IMG/VR virus record: IMGVR_UViG_3300046517_001251
Span: 1-28,938 of that record
Length of the DNA stretch: 28,938 bases
Strand: one strand, 5' to 3'
DNA from: a virus
The notes under the pieces were generated by a model, which saw only the letters and a list, made by a program, of their open reading frames with translations, had not been told where the DNA came from and searched no databases. Below are positions 8,577 through 15,235 of this stretch, in pieces (positions within the stretch are counted from its first letter, which is position 1; each line of letters opens with the position of its first letter). Made by a program: the position numbers and the translations under genes.

Positions 8577-9480
8577 TAACCGCACAAGATCTGGAACCGT
8601 ATCGAAAAGACCCGGTGGTCAATCAGATGCTCACCTACGGCGGCGAGCTGACGCGCGAGCGTTACATCATCCTGGCGACGCTGAACATGCCGGAAACGTA
8701 TCAATGGGACGGCGAGGACGAGAAGGATATGCCGCCGCCGTTCCGGCTCGCGGACACGGCGTTTTGACCGCGTGCGGCTGCGCCCCGTGCGTCGCCGCGC
8801 GACGGTCGGCGGATGCCGAGGCCTGGGAGACCGAGGCGCGGAACGCGGGCGGTGAGTGGACGTCGGGCGGCGGTGGCGGCGGCACCGAGGGCGCGAAGAA
8901 GGTCGGCGCGGCGAAACCGAAGTGGGGCACCAGCGCCAAGAAAAACGCCGAGCTGGCGGCGGAGCTGTTGCGCTCCGCCGGGTTCAACGGGGTGACCGAG
9001 AACCCATCGGGGCACAAGCTCGACTCCCGCTTCGCGGCGATGGGCAGCGCGACCAATGGCATCCTCGTCAACCCGCGCTGTTCATTCTGGAAGGATCCCG
9101 TGGCGTCGGCGAAGCGCAACCACGAGGTCGGGCACCTGTCCACGCCGCACCCGATGGGCGTGTTGCTGCACGAGATCGCGCACACGATGTATCCCGACGT
9201 GCAGGGCTACTGGTCGGCGGACAGCCAGAAGGCCATCGCCGGTCGGGTCGGCAAGTATGCCATGACCAACCCGAAAGAGTTCGTATCCGAAACGTTCGCC
9301 GGGCTGCACACCGGTATGACGTATGACGATGACGTAATGAATTTATATAAGATCCTGACGTGGAAGCGGACGGGCGATCACGTGGACGTTGACTACCCGT
9401 GGACGGCGGACGCCGAGGGGTGGGAGACCGAGGCGCGCAAGGGCAAGGGGCCCGGTGGTGGCCAGTGGACGTCCGGTGGT
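3963..9480 (+). repeat. Six dispersed inter-module linkers (W/F..HPR..GQF type)
   Basis: Short protein-level repeats lie between domains of the two giant proteins. In the first protein they begin at nt 3963 (WNEGDHPRDETGQF), 4920 (WNESAHKRGQPHNKGQF), 5943 (WNEAAHPRGQPENAGEF) and 6768 (FDPADHPRGGNPKSPGEF). In the second they begin at 8824 (WETEARNAGGEWTSGG) and 9421 (WETEARKGKGPGGGQWTSGG). All but the first are followed by a glycine run. The conserved elements are an initial Trp or Phe, acidic residues, usually Pro-Arg, and a final Gly-Gln/Glu-Phe/Trp. The related phrase PRDEKGRW is, from memory, common in phage MuF and polyvalent proteins. Confidence 0.85.
8573..8767 (+). CDS. Small hypothetical phage protein
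   Basis: A 64-residue protein beginning MITAQDLEPYRKDPVVNQML. The start at 8573 is chosen because the ATG overlaps the stop of the giant protease fusion (ATGA) and GGAAGAAG sits just upstream; the ATG at 8561 lies within that ribosome-binding region. It is polar, with an acidic C-terminal third (GEDEKDMPPP) and no membrane segment. Its 3' end lies inside the likely 5' part of the next giant gene. No family is recognised. Its position between two polyvalent proteins suggests a partner or chaperone role, but nothing in the sequence proves it. Confidence 0.75.
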   Translation: MITAQDLEPYRKDPVVNQMLTYGGELTRERYIILATLNMPETYQWDGEDEKDMPPPFRLADTAF

Positions 9481-11100
9481 GGCGGCGGTGGCGCGAGCGG
9501 GCCGACCGGCGGCGAGGCGATGAGCGCGGAGGAACCGCCAGGCGCTGGCCGGTTCACGCCGCCAACGAAGTCCGTCAAGGCCTACAAGCTCTTCGAGCAG
9601 CGCGGCGGCAAGCTCTACCCGCTGTTCATCGGGGCCAAGGAACCCGTTTCGCAGGGGGAATGGATCGAGGGTCGGTTTCAGCCGACGAAGGGCTACGCCG
9701 AGCGTCCTGGCTGGCACGCGGGCGTGCTGCCCATCGCGCCGCACCTACGGCAGCTCTCGACCGGTAAGATGGCACCGTCCCGCGTCTGGGCGGAGGTGGA
9801 GCTGCCCGCCGACGTGGACTACCAGGCGGAAGCGGAAAGCTCGCCGAAGCGGGACATCCGGGGCAAGGTGCCAGCGGGCGGGTTCTATCGTTTCAAGACG
9901 AACAAGATGCAGGGCGGCGCGTGGATGATCGGCGGCGCGGTGAAGGTCAACCGCGTGCTGTCGAACCGCGAAGTGGGCAGCATCCTGCGCGAGCATGGCT
10001 ATCCCGAGGACGAGATCGCGCGCGAGACGCACCCGGAGACGGCGGTGTCCGCCGAGCCGGTGGAGTCGGGCCGGATGCCACCCGTGACGCGAACGAAGTC
10101 TGGCCGGGAACGTTACGATAACATCAAGAAGCTCTCGTTGCTGATCGACCGCGCGCAGGGCGGGCCCGAGGGGTCGATGGACAAGGTGCTGTTGTCGCGG
10201 ATCCCCGGCGCGGATCTGCGCGAGGCGATGCTCGACCTGCAGACGCTCCGCCGGGATGACGTGACAGGCAAGCTCTCGAAGGACGACAAATACATGCTCG
10301 ACCGGCTGACCGGCGAGATGGCCAAACGGTTCACGGTCGCCCGCGAGGCGCGCGAGAAGCGGGCCAACGATTACGCGTGGATGAGCGCCGAGGATCTCAA
10401 CACCGAGCTGAGCGAGAACATCAACGCGCCGAAGACGATCCCGTTTTTCGGCGGCGACTCATCGATCAGGATCGCGCTGCAGCGCCAGCTCGGGTTGCTG
10501 CCCAAATCGCACGTCGAGGCGCTGCTCCGCGACAACGTCACCATCCGCGCGGTGCATGAGTGCGAGCCGTTCGGCGCTAACCATCCCGGCGCGCCGGGGA
10601 TGCAACCGGCGGGCGTGTTCTTCGGCGGCACGGGCGAGATACAGGTGGCTGACGACATCACGCTGCCGGACGGGACGAAGCGGCACCTGTCGCAGCGCGA
10701 CGCGACGCTGCGCCACGAGATCGGCCATGCCATCGACCGGATCACGCGGTTGAGCGAAGACCCGGAGTTCATCGCGGCGGTGGACGAGGGCGTCAACAAG
10801 ATGACGCCGGAAGAGTATGAGGCGGCGGCATACTGGCTAGGCGAGAAGTATGCTCTGGGCGGGTTCCAAAACCCGCGCATGGGGGAGATCCTGAAGCGGG
10901 AGATGCGCCGCAAGGAGACCTGGGCGGAGATGTATTCCTACGCCTACGATGACTCCGCCGATGGCTATACCGCCTTCGGCGGGCTGTCGGGGTTCCGCCT
11001 GGCGATGCTGTTCGGGCACGCCAAAGCGGTTATGCGTAGCAGACTCGGGGCGTTCATGTCCGACCGGACGCTCGACCACGTGCGGAGGATGGCGGCATGA
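8704..11100 (+). CDS. Polyvalent protein with two metallopeptidase-like domains
   Basis: Up to 798 residues from the ATG at 8704; an in-frame TTG at 8764, at the stop of the preceding gene, gives 778 and starts nearer to recognisable sequence, so the N-terminus is uncertain. Numbering is from 8704. A linker at 41-60 leads into a metallopeptidase-like domain with HEIAH (156-160) and a downstream KEFVSETF (Glu-192, Glu-196). A second linker at 240-263 leads into a domain with YKLF, PGWHAG (335-340) and a GAWMIGGAVKVNRVL segment, recurrent in phage multidomain proteins but uncharacterised to my knowledge. A helical stretch follows, then a third metallopeptidase-like domain with RHEIGH (671-675) and ETWAEMYSYAY (Glu-738, Glu-742). 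It ends overlapping the next small gene by ATGA. Confidence 0.85.
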   Translation: MGRRGREGYAAAVPARGHGVLTACGCAPCVAARRSADAEAWETEARNAGGEWTSGGGGGGTEGAKKVGAAKPKWGTSAKKNAELAAELLRSAGFNGVTENPSGHKLDSRFAAMGSATNGILVNPRCSFWKDPVASAKRNHEVGHLSTPHPMGVLLHEIAHTMYPDVQGYWSADSQKAIAGRVGKYAMTNPKEFVSETFAGLHTGMTYDDDVMNLYKILTWKRTGDHVDVDYPWTADAEGWETEARKGKGPGGGQWTSGGGGGGASGPTGGEAMSAEEPPGAGRFTPPTKSVKAYKLFEQRGGKLYPLFIGAKEPVSQGEWIEGRFQPTKGYAERPGWHAGVLPIAPHLRQLSTGKMAPSRVWAEVELPADVDYQAEAESSPKRDIRGKVPAGGFYRFKTNKMQGGAWMIGGAVKVNRVLSNREVGSILREHGYPEDEIARETHPETAVSAEPVESGRMPPVTRTKSGRERYDNIKKLSLLIDRAQGGPEGSMDKVLLSRIPGADLREAMLDLQTLRRDDVTGKLSKDDKYMLDRLTGEMAKRFTVAREAREKRANDYAWMSAEDLNTELSENINAPKTIPFFGGDSSIRIALQRQLGLLPKSHVEALLRDNVTIRAVHECEPFGANHPGAPGMQPAGVFFGGTGEIQVADDITLPDGTKRHLSQRDATLRHEIGHAIDRITRLSEDPEFIAAVDEGVNKMTPEEYEAAAYWLGEKYALGGFQNPRMGEILKREMRRKETWAEMYSYAYDDSADGYTAFGGLSGFRLAMLFGHAKAVMRSRLGAFMSDRTLDHVRRMAA

Positions 11101-11276
11101 TCGACTACGGTTACCGGATCTATGACGGATCCGATGGGACGCTACACTTCGACCAGATCGTCGCCGGGCGGGTCTACCCGCTGAAGCCGTTACCGGCGGA
11201 CGAGCAGATGCGCCGGGGCTACTATTCGCCGGACATGCACTGGCTGGGCGACACCGAGCCCAGGGACGACCGGTAG
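11097..11276 (+). CDS. Small hypothetical protein closing the rightward block
   Basis: A 59-residue protein, MIDYGYRIYDGSDGTLHF onward, ending EPRDDR. Its ATG overlaps the stop of the polyvalent gene (ATGA), and GGAGG lies nine bases upstream, so it is very probably translated by coupling. The composition is Tyr- and Asp-rich with a short beta-like N-terminal half. No family is recognised. It is the last gene before a strong hairpin terminator, so it closes this transcription unit. Confidence 0.75.
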   Translation: MIDYGYRIYDGSDGTLHFDQIVAGRVYPLKPLPADEQMRRGYYSPDMHWLGDTEPRDDR

Positions 11277-11293
11277 CGGCCCTAAACGAAAAA

Positions 11294-11326
11294 CCCGCCA
11301 GGCCCCCCTCTGGGGGCTCTGGCGGG
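11294..11326. terminator. Bidirectional intrinsic terminator between convergent operons
   Basis: An inverted repeat of 14 pairs: CCCGCCAG followed by GCCCCC, loop CTCT, then GGGGGC, one bulged T, and CTGGCGGG. On the leftward strand the stem is followed at once by GGGTTTTTCG, a good U-tract; on the rightward strand by CCTGTTCTTG, a weaker one. It lies between the last rightward gene (ending 11276) and the last leftward gene (ending 11352), exactly where two convergent transcripts need to stop. Confidence 0.9.
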
Positions 11327-11332
11327 CCTGTT

Positions 11333-11351
11333 CTTGTCGATGCCTGTCAAG
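11333..11351. promoter_or_regulatory. Repeated dyad, copy a
   Basis: CTTG and CAAG arms separated by 11 bases, with the same inner bases as the other copies (TTGACA...ATCGACAAGA when read leftward). It abuts the stop codon of the last leftward gene and precedes the terminator. Function unknown; see the related copies at 13372, 14998 and 15830. Confidence 0.5.
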
Positions 11352-11591
11352 CTAGGGGTAGGTCGAGGGATCCGCCGCCGGGCAGTCCCAACCGAACATC
11401 GACCCGGCCAGCATGGCGGCGACCTGCACCGGGGTGACGCCCAGGTGCTGGTTGAAGGCGTCGATGCTGATCGAACCAAGCTCGACGGGGGCGGGGAAGT
11501 ATCCCTCGACCCCGCGTTTGATCAATATCATCTCGCCGGTCGAGGGTTGGACGGCGGCGCACAGCGGGGGCAGGTTTTTCGCGGTTTTCAT
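11352..11591 (-). CDS. Small conserved phage protein, last of leftward cassette
   Basis: A 79-residue protein, MKTAKNLPPLCAAVQPSTGE onward. The start is set by AAGGAGA eight bases upstream rather than at the earlier in-frame Met. It contains a beta-like segment (EMILIKRGVEGYFPAP), a short helix (VTPVQVAAMLAGSMFGWD) and a Pro-rich tail. Similar small proteins occur in phages of alphaproteobacteria as far as I recall; no function is known. The leader (AAGGAGA, ACCATGAAA) closely resembles that of the gene just upstream, suggesting matched translation of the pair. Confidence 0.8.
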   Translation of the reverse strand: MKTAKNLPPLCAAVQPSTGEMILIKRGVEGYFPAPVELGSISIDAFNQHLGVTPVQVAAMLAGSMFGWDCPAADPSTYP

Positions 11592-11604
11592 GGTGTTGTC
11601 TCCT

Positions 11605-11820
11605 TTATTGAACAAATAGCGGAGTGTTGGGGTATTCCCGCAGGGTCTCTTGGATTTCGCTCATCGCGGCCAGGAAGGCGGCGCGGTCGTCTTCCGACAG
11701 GTGGGCGATGGCGTCCTCCAGCGTGAGGATGATCCTGGCGACGTCCCGAACGGACAGGCCGGTTTTTTTGGCGATCTTCGCCAGGGCGCGTTCGAGGTTC
11801 TGGTTTTTCGCGGGTTTCAT
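11605..11820 (-). CDS. Small helical protein, possible HTH
   Basis: A 71-residue protein starting MKPAKNQNLERALAKIAKK. AAGGAGA upstream fixes the start and rules out the longer frame that overlaps the previous gene. Predicted to be almost entirely helical: KKTGLSVRDVARIILTLEDA resembles a helix-turn-helix, followed by an acidic helix (HLSEDDRAAFLAAMSEIQE). It could be a small DNA-binding regulator, but the HTH is weak and unproven. Its first residues (MKxAKN) match those of the downstream neighbour although the rest does not, perhaps from a shared translation-start segment. Confidence 0.78.
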   Translation of the reverse strand: MKPAKNQNLERALAKIAKKTGLSVRDVARIILTLEDAIAHLSEDDRAAFLAAMSEIQETLREYPNTPLFVQ

Positions 11821-11851
11821 GGTGCGGTCTCCTTCAGTGAACGAGAAAAGG

Positions 11852-12154
11852 TCAGTCCATCCGGCATGCTTCAAAGGATCCATCCGGCTGCAGGATGACG
11901 ACGTAGCCGTAGGGGTAGAGCCGGATCGTCTCATCGCGTAGCCGGGTCTGCGCCAGCACCGTGAGCGGCGGATCGTTCGGGTAGCAAAGGTCGGTGCCGC
12001 GCAGCTCGAAGCGAGCCTGGGGACGCCAACCCCCGCCGTGCTGGTAGTTGGCGTCGAATTGCTCGCGGGCGGGGCGGGGATCCTCCTCGCTGAGCATGCC
12101 CGGCAAGAAGCCGAGCAGCTCGGGGAACGCGCCGTTGTGAAGTGTCCAGATCAT
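11852..12154 (-). CDS. Conserved small phage protein of unknown function
   Basis: A 100-residue protein, MIWTLHNGAFPELLGFLPGM onward. The phrases GFLPGML, DPRPAREQFDANY, GGGW, YPNDPP, LYPYGYVVILQPDGSFE and RMD match a family that recurs in small-gene cassettes of phages and prophages, to my recollection without assigned function. It looks like a compact alpha/beta protein with no membrane segment. AAGGAG lies upstream, inside the 3' end of the preceding gene; only three bases separate the two genes, so they are co-translated. Confidence 0.82.
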   Translation of the reverse strand: MIWTLHNGAFPELLGFLPGMLSEEDPRPAREQFDANYQHGGGWRPQARFELRGTDLCYPNDPPLTVLAQTRLRDETIRLYPYGYVVILQPDGSFEACRMD

Positions 12155-12157
12155 GGG

Positions 12158-12853
12158 TCAGACTCCTTGAAGCAGGGGGAAGAGGGCGGCGACCGGCACA
12201 CCTTCGCAGGTGATCTTGCCGACGCCATCGCCGGACACGGCATAGCCGTAGCCAAGCTCGGGGCCGACGCCGACCCATTTCTGGGCGAAGCTCTGGGCAC
12301 CTTTCAGGGTTTTGAATTTCATGGTCTTGCACCCGCCGCCGTCGATGGACGAGTAGGTCACCCGGATCAGCAATGGCGGCTCTTTCACGGGGAGCACCGG
12401 CTCCACCGGCAGCTCGGCGCGGGGGATCCCCATCTTCGCGGAGCACTCGGGACCGAAGCCGGTCGCGATGGACTCGGGCACGGTCAGGGCGCGACCGCAG
12501 CAACCGCATTTGCCTTCGTGCATCACGTCGGCGTCGCGCGGCAGGGCGTCGCGGCCCAGGTGGCTGGCCAGGTAGTTCCACGCCCGCACCGGGATGCTGT
12601 CGGCGGGCAGCCGCGAGGCGCGGGTCTGGATCAGGCGGTTGTCATACTTATCCATGACGCCGAGGTAGGTGTAGTCTTCGGTGTTGTCGGGACCGGTCAG
12701 CAGGGCGACGAAGTAGGGCGAGCTTTCGTCCTTACGCGAGACCCGGTAGGTGCGGTGCTCGCCGCTCTTGTGCGAGCGGAGTGAGAGGACCGCGCGCCCG
12801 CCGAGTAAGAAACGGCGGACGTCGGCGGCATTGGTGAAATTAGAAGCGGACAT
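12158..12853 (-). CDS. DUF6011-like zinc-finger protein
   Basis: A 231-residue protein. Residues 112-140 (HEGKCGCCGRALTVPESI, then ATGFGPEC) form the DUF6011-type zinc motif, with Cys-116, Cys-119 and Cys-137 as likely ligands plus a nearby His-112. The N-terminal domain (YRVSRKDESSPYFVALLTG, YTYLGVMD) is beta-rich and common to this family in phages and plasmids. The C-terminal part after residue 165 has a further small beta domain (GYGYAVSGDGVGKITCEGVP). The role is unknown; such proteins are thought to bind nucleic acid or partner proteins. It sits mid-cassette, four bases after the preceding gene. Confidence 0.82.
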   Translation of the reverse strand: MSASNFTNAADVRRFLLGGRAVLSLRSHKSGEHRTYRVSRKDESSPYFVALLTGPDNTEDYTYLGVMDKYDNRLIQTRASRLPADSIPVRAWNYLASHLGRDALPRDADVMHEGKCGCCGRALTVPESIATGFGPECSAKMGIPRAELPVEPVLPVKEPPLLIRVTYSSIDGGGCKTMKFKTLKGAQSFAQKWVGVGPELGYGYAVSGDGVGKITCEGVPVAALFPLLQGV

Positions 12854-12856
12854 GGT

Positions 12857-13108
12857 TCAGGACTCCGAGGTTAAGAGGAAGAGCTGGTGGCGGGAGCCAC
12901 CGAGGGTCGATCCGCAGCATTCGCATGCGCGCCAGCTGAACTCATCGTCTTGTTCGCTGTCGCCGCACACGAGGTGCTGCAGGGGGCGGAGGTCGAGGTG
13001 GGCGGTGATACAGGCACCGAGGTCGATGCTTTCGTCTTCGGGCTCGTCACCGTTGGCGACGAACATCAGGCAGTCCACGCAAGCCATCAGGGGGTCTGAG
13101 GTGATCAT
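12857..13108 (-). CDS. Small cysteine-rich conserved protein
   Basis: An 83-residue protein with start MITSDPLMACVDCLMFVANG, chosen because GGAGAAAA lies seven bases upstream. It has paired cysteines: CVDC near residue 9, a later Cys, and CECC near residue 60, consistent with zinc binding. The ACxDCLxxxANGD start is a recurrent motif of small proteins in phages, with no known function. It is acidic overall. It lies between the 69-residue protein and the DUF6011-like gene with short spacers. Confidence 0.78.
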   Translation of the reverse strand: MITSDPLMACVDCLMFVANGDEPEDESIDLGACITAHLDLRPLQHLVCGDSEQDDEFSWRACECCGSTLGGSRHQLFLLTSES

Positions 13109-13124
13109 TGGGTTTTCTCCAGGG

Positions 13125-13334
13125 TTACCAGCGGATTTCGAGACCGGCGTCGGCGGCACCATCGAGGATCGGGCCGACGTAGCGGGGCTCTACCGCGAAG
13201 CCGTTGCCCCAACGCATCGCGTCGGGGTCGATGTTATCCGTCAGCCAGGCGCGGCCTTCGGGGGTGACACCGGTCAGGACCACGACAGAGCCGTGGTTTC
13301 TGATGCTGATGTCGGGGCAGTCGTAAACGGTCAT
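13125..13334 (-). CDS. Small conserved protein, first gene of a leftward unit
   Basis: A 69-residue protein, MTVYDCPDISIRNHGSVVVL onward, with a strong AAGGAGA upstream. The pattern GSVVVLTGVTPEGRAWLTDN, then VEPRYVGPILDGAADAGLEI belongs to a phage small-protein family often seen next to major capsid regions; function unknown. It is the first gene after dyad b (13372-13394) and after a short hairpin in its leader (13351-13365), so it probably opens a transcription unit of six genes running to 11352. Confidence 0.8.
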   Translation of the reverse strand: MTVYDCPDISIRNHGSVVVLTGVTPEGRAWLTDNIDPDAMRWGNGFAVEPRYVGPILDGAADAGLEIRW

Positions 13335-13350
13335 GGGTTCTCCTTCCGCT

Positions 13351-13365
13351 TTCGCGTCTAGCGAA
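13351..13365 (-). promoter_or_regulatory. Leader hairpin before the 69-residue gene
   Basis: Perfect inverted repeat TTCGC, loop GTCTA, GCGAA. It lies between dyad b and the ribosome-binding site of the 13334 gene, where it would form in the 5' leader of the leftward transcript. Confidence 0.45.
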
Positions 13366-13371
13366 TGTGGG

Positions 13372-13394
13372 CTCTTGTCGATCTTTGTCAAGAG
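13372..13394. promoter_or_regulatory. Repeated dyad, copy b
   Basis: CTCTTG and CAAGAG arms with an 11-base spacer. Read leftward it holds a perfect TTGACA. A sigma-70 promoter would need a -10 near ACATTC, which is poor, so an operator or phage-specific promoter is as likely. It lies in the gap between the genes ending at 13398 and starting at 13334. Confidence 0.55.
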
Positions 13395-13397
13395 GGT

Positions 13398-14507
13398 CTA
13401 ACCGACGATATTGTAGTCGTCATGCGTAATGATCCCGAGCGTTTCATCGCCGCGCTCGTGGTCGCTTTTCCACCACCGCTTGCCGCCGCAGGTGCCGCAG
13501 AGCCAATGGTTCGAGTCGGAGATCTCCACGTCCGGCATGGGGTGCCACTCCTCGTCGGCGACGATCCAATCGTGGATGCACCCGGCGATGCGGTGATATT
13601 CGCGGGCGTCGGCGTTGTGGCAGTAGTGCCCGCGCACGGGGTGACGGCGGCGCAGGGCACCAGCGCCCGCTGGCGTGGCGGTCGAGCGCAGCTCGGGGAT
13701 GGGATCCAGATCGATGGTCACGCTGGTGTGCTTGTTGTAGGTCATGCTTTTGCCGCGATAGATCCCGTGCCCGCCGGGCACGCCGGTCATCCTGGCGATT
13801 TTGGGCCGGTTCATGATCAACAGCATCGCGATGATGTTGCGCAGCTCGCCCGCGCCGAGGGCGAAGGTTCGATGCAGCGTGGCCCGGTGCTTGTCGGCGT
13901 CTCGCGTGTGCAGCAGACCGGGGATCACCGAGACGACGTTGCGGTGCCGTAACCGGTCGCGGGTCTCCAGATCGAGCCGGTGGTAGGTCGATCCCCAGAG
14001 GCACTGGTCGATCCGGTCGAGGGTGACCCCGGTGCCGCCGATGGCGGCGAACGCGTCCATCGCTTCTTGCGGCCATTCGGTGTTGAGCTGGTATTGCAGG
14101 ATCCCGACGCTCGGGCCGAGATGCGGCTGGCTGATCGTTCCGCCGGTCACGACGGTGACCGTGCCGTGGTCGATCAGGTATCCGACCGTATGATCGGCGG
14201 TGTCCGACCGGTGACCTCTGGGATTGCCGAGGGCGTCCCAGTAGACCCAATGGGGGAACTCCAGCCAGGTCAGCTCGAACGGCGCGCGGGCGAAGGCGGA
14301 CTCGCGCACGAGCAGCTCGGGGATATCGCGGACCACGTTGGCGACCCGCCGGGTCGCCGCCTCATCGAAGATGAATTTCGCGGCTGACCGGGTTTTTCGT
14401 TTCAGGGCATCCATCGTCATGGTGCCGATGTATCGCTCGTCGGCTTTATACGTTTTCGCAATGAACCGGTCAGCCAGGGATGCCTCGCGGCGGGTGGGGT
14501 TTTTCAC
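13398..14507 (-). CDS. Conserved phage protein, 369 aa, function unknown
   Basis: Largest protein of the leftward cassette. The GTG at 14507 is preferred: GAGGAG is eight bases upstream and the GTG overlaps the previous stop (GTGA). The N-terminal region KFIFDEAATRRVANVVRDIP, then LVRESAFARAPFELTWLEFP, and GYLIDHGTV belong to a phage protein family I know only as hypothetical. The C-terminal region has RRRHPVRGHYCH, a CGTC pair, and HERGDETLGIITHDDYNIVG, the recurring ending of this family. Cys and His in this C-terminal part could bind zinc. No enzymatic motif is evident. It is the last gene before dyad b. Confidence 0.82.
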   Translation of the reverse strand: MKNPTRREASLADRFIAKTYKADERYIGTMTMDALKRKTRSAAKFIFDEAATRRVANVVRDIPELLVRESAFARAPFELTWLEFPHWVYWDALGNPRGHRSDTADHTVGYLIDHGTVTVVTGGTISQPHLGPSVGILQYQLNTEWPQEAMDAFAAIGGTGVTLDRIDQCLWGSTYHRLDLETRDRLRHRNVVSVIPGLLHTRDADKHRATLHRTFALGAGELRNIIAMLLIMNRPKIARMTGVPGGHGIYRGKSMTYNKHTSVTIDLDPIPELRSTATPAGAGALRRRHPVRGHYCHNADAREYHRIAGCIHDWIVADEEWHPMPDVEISDSNHWLCGTCGGKRWWKSDHERGDETLGIITHDDYNIVG

Positions 14508-14989
14508 GACGCGGACTCCTCTTCGCTCTCGAACCGCCAGCCGTTGACGCGGCGATGCGCGCGGTCCCACGCCGCCTGTCGGGTAATGCCGAACGCGTCA
14601 CCGGCCTTGCGGGCGGATCCGAAGCGACCTTCGGGGGTGATCACGGCACGGCTGAGATAATGCTCGCGCGGCTGCGCGACGTAACCGTCAGGCACGGGAA
14701 CCTCGACGCCGCCGTGCCTTTTCGCGATGGCGGCGAGCGCGGCGACGGCTCCATCGCGCGGGATCGCATACCACGCGCCCGCGCGATAATCGCGCAGCGC
14801 ATCGTGGATCTCGGTTATGGCGATATTCCGTTCCTCGTGTGGAATGATCCACATCGAGGTGATCTCTATCGGAAGATCGACAATCGACCGCGTCTCGTTG
14901 ACGCGGGCCAGGGGACTCTCGGCGAGGCCGAAGAGCGCGAACGCGCCGCTCTGGGCGGCGAAGTGGATCAGGGGGTTTGCCATGGACAT
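14504..14989 (-). CDS. Conserved protein with C-terminal HTH/NUMOD-like motif
   Basis: A 161-residue protein from MSMANPLIHFAAQSGAFALF; the ATG at 14989 has AGAGGAT seven bases upstream, while longer in-frame starts overlap the previous gene. The middle section (DLPIEITSMWIIPHEERNIA) is alpha/beta. Residues 116-153 read TPEGRFGSARKAGDAFGIT, then RQAAWDR and NGWRF, closely resembling NUMOD-type helix-turn-helix modules found on homing endonucleases and phage proteins. The protein probably binds DNA through this end; there is no nuclease motif. The stop overlaps the GTG start of the next gene. Confidence 0.8.
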   Translation of the reverse strand: MSMANPLIHFAAQSGAFALFGLAESPLARVNETRSIVDLPIEITSMWIIPHEERNIAITEIHDALRDYRAGAWYAIPRDGAVAALAAIAKRHGGVEVPVPDGYVAQPREHYLSRAVITPEGRFGSARKAGDAFGITRQAAWDRAHRRVNGWRFESEEESAS

Positions 14990-14997
14990 GAGTGTAT

Positions 14998-15020
14998 CCT
15001 CTTGTCGGTGATGGAAAAGG
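14998..15020. promoter_or_regulatory. Degenerate dyad, copy d (one arm kept)
   Basis: CCTCTTGTCGGTGAT matches copy c exactly over the left arm and spacer, but the right arm is replaced by GGAAAAGG. Read leftward, its ACAAGAGGAT doubles as the ribosome-binding region of the gene starting at 14989. Confidence 0.4.
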
Positions 15021-15044
15021 GGAGACCGAAGTCCCCCCTCCGGG

Positions 15045-15233
15045 TCAGCTCTTTTCGACGTGCAGCATGAGCTTGCCGTCGAGAAAATTGAACTGAACAC
15101 CGGTGATGTTCAGCTCTTCCCCGGCGTCGTTGAAGGCCACGACGCGGCTGTCGCGGTATTTCGACATGAAGAGGTCGAGCGCCGAGAAGCGCACGGTTTC
15201 CTCGCCCCGTTCCGGGTAAACCATATGTCGCAT
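15045..15233 (-). CDS. Small conserved phage protein
   Basis: A 62-residue protein beginning MRHMVYPERGEETVRFSALD. GGAGGG lies six bases upstream of this ATG; an in-frame TTG six bases earlier sits against the ribosome-binding site and is rejected. It contains a helix (SALDLFMSKYRD) and a two-strand C-terminal part (ITGVQFNFLDGKLMLHVEKS). The gene starts just after the stop of its upstream neighbour, so the three genes from 15778 to 15045 form one tightly coupled unit. No function is known. Confidence 0.78.
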   Translation of the reverse strand: MRHMVYPERGEETVRFSALDLFMSKYRDSRVVAFNDAGEELNITGVQFNFLDGKLMLHVEKS

Positions 15234-15235
15234 TT

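Noticed and set aside
13365-13952. Rightward 195-residue frame over the 369-residue leftward gene
   Set aside because: The leftward gene has a proper ribosome-binding site, overlapping start and family motifs; the rightward frame has low-information composition and no ribosome-binding site.
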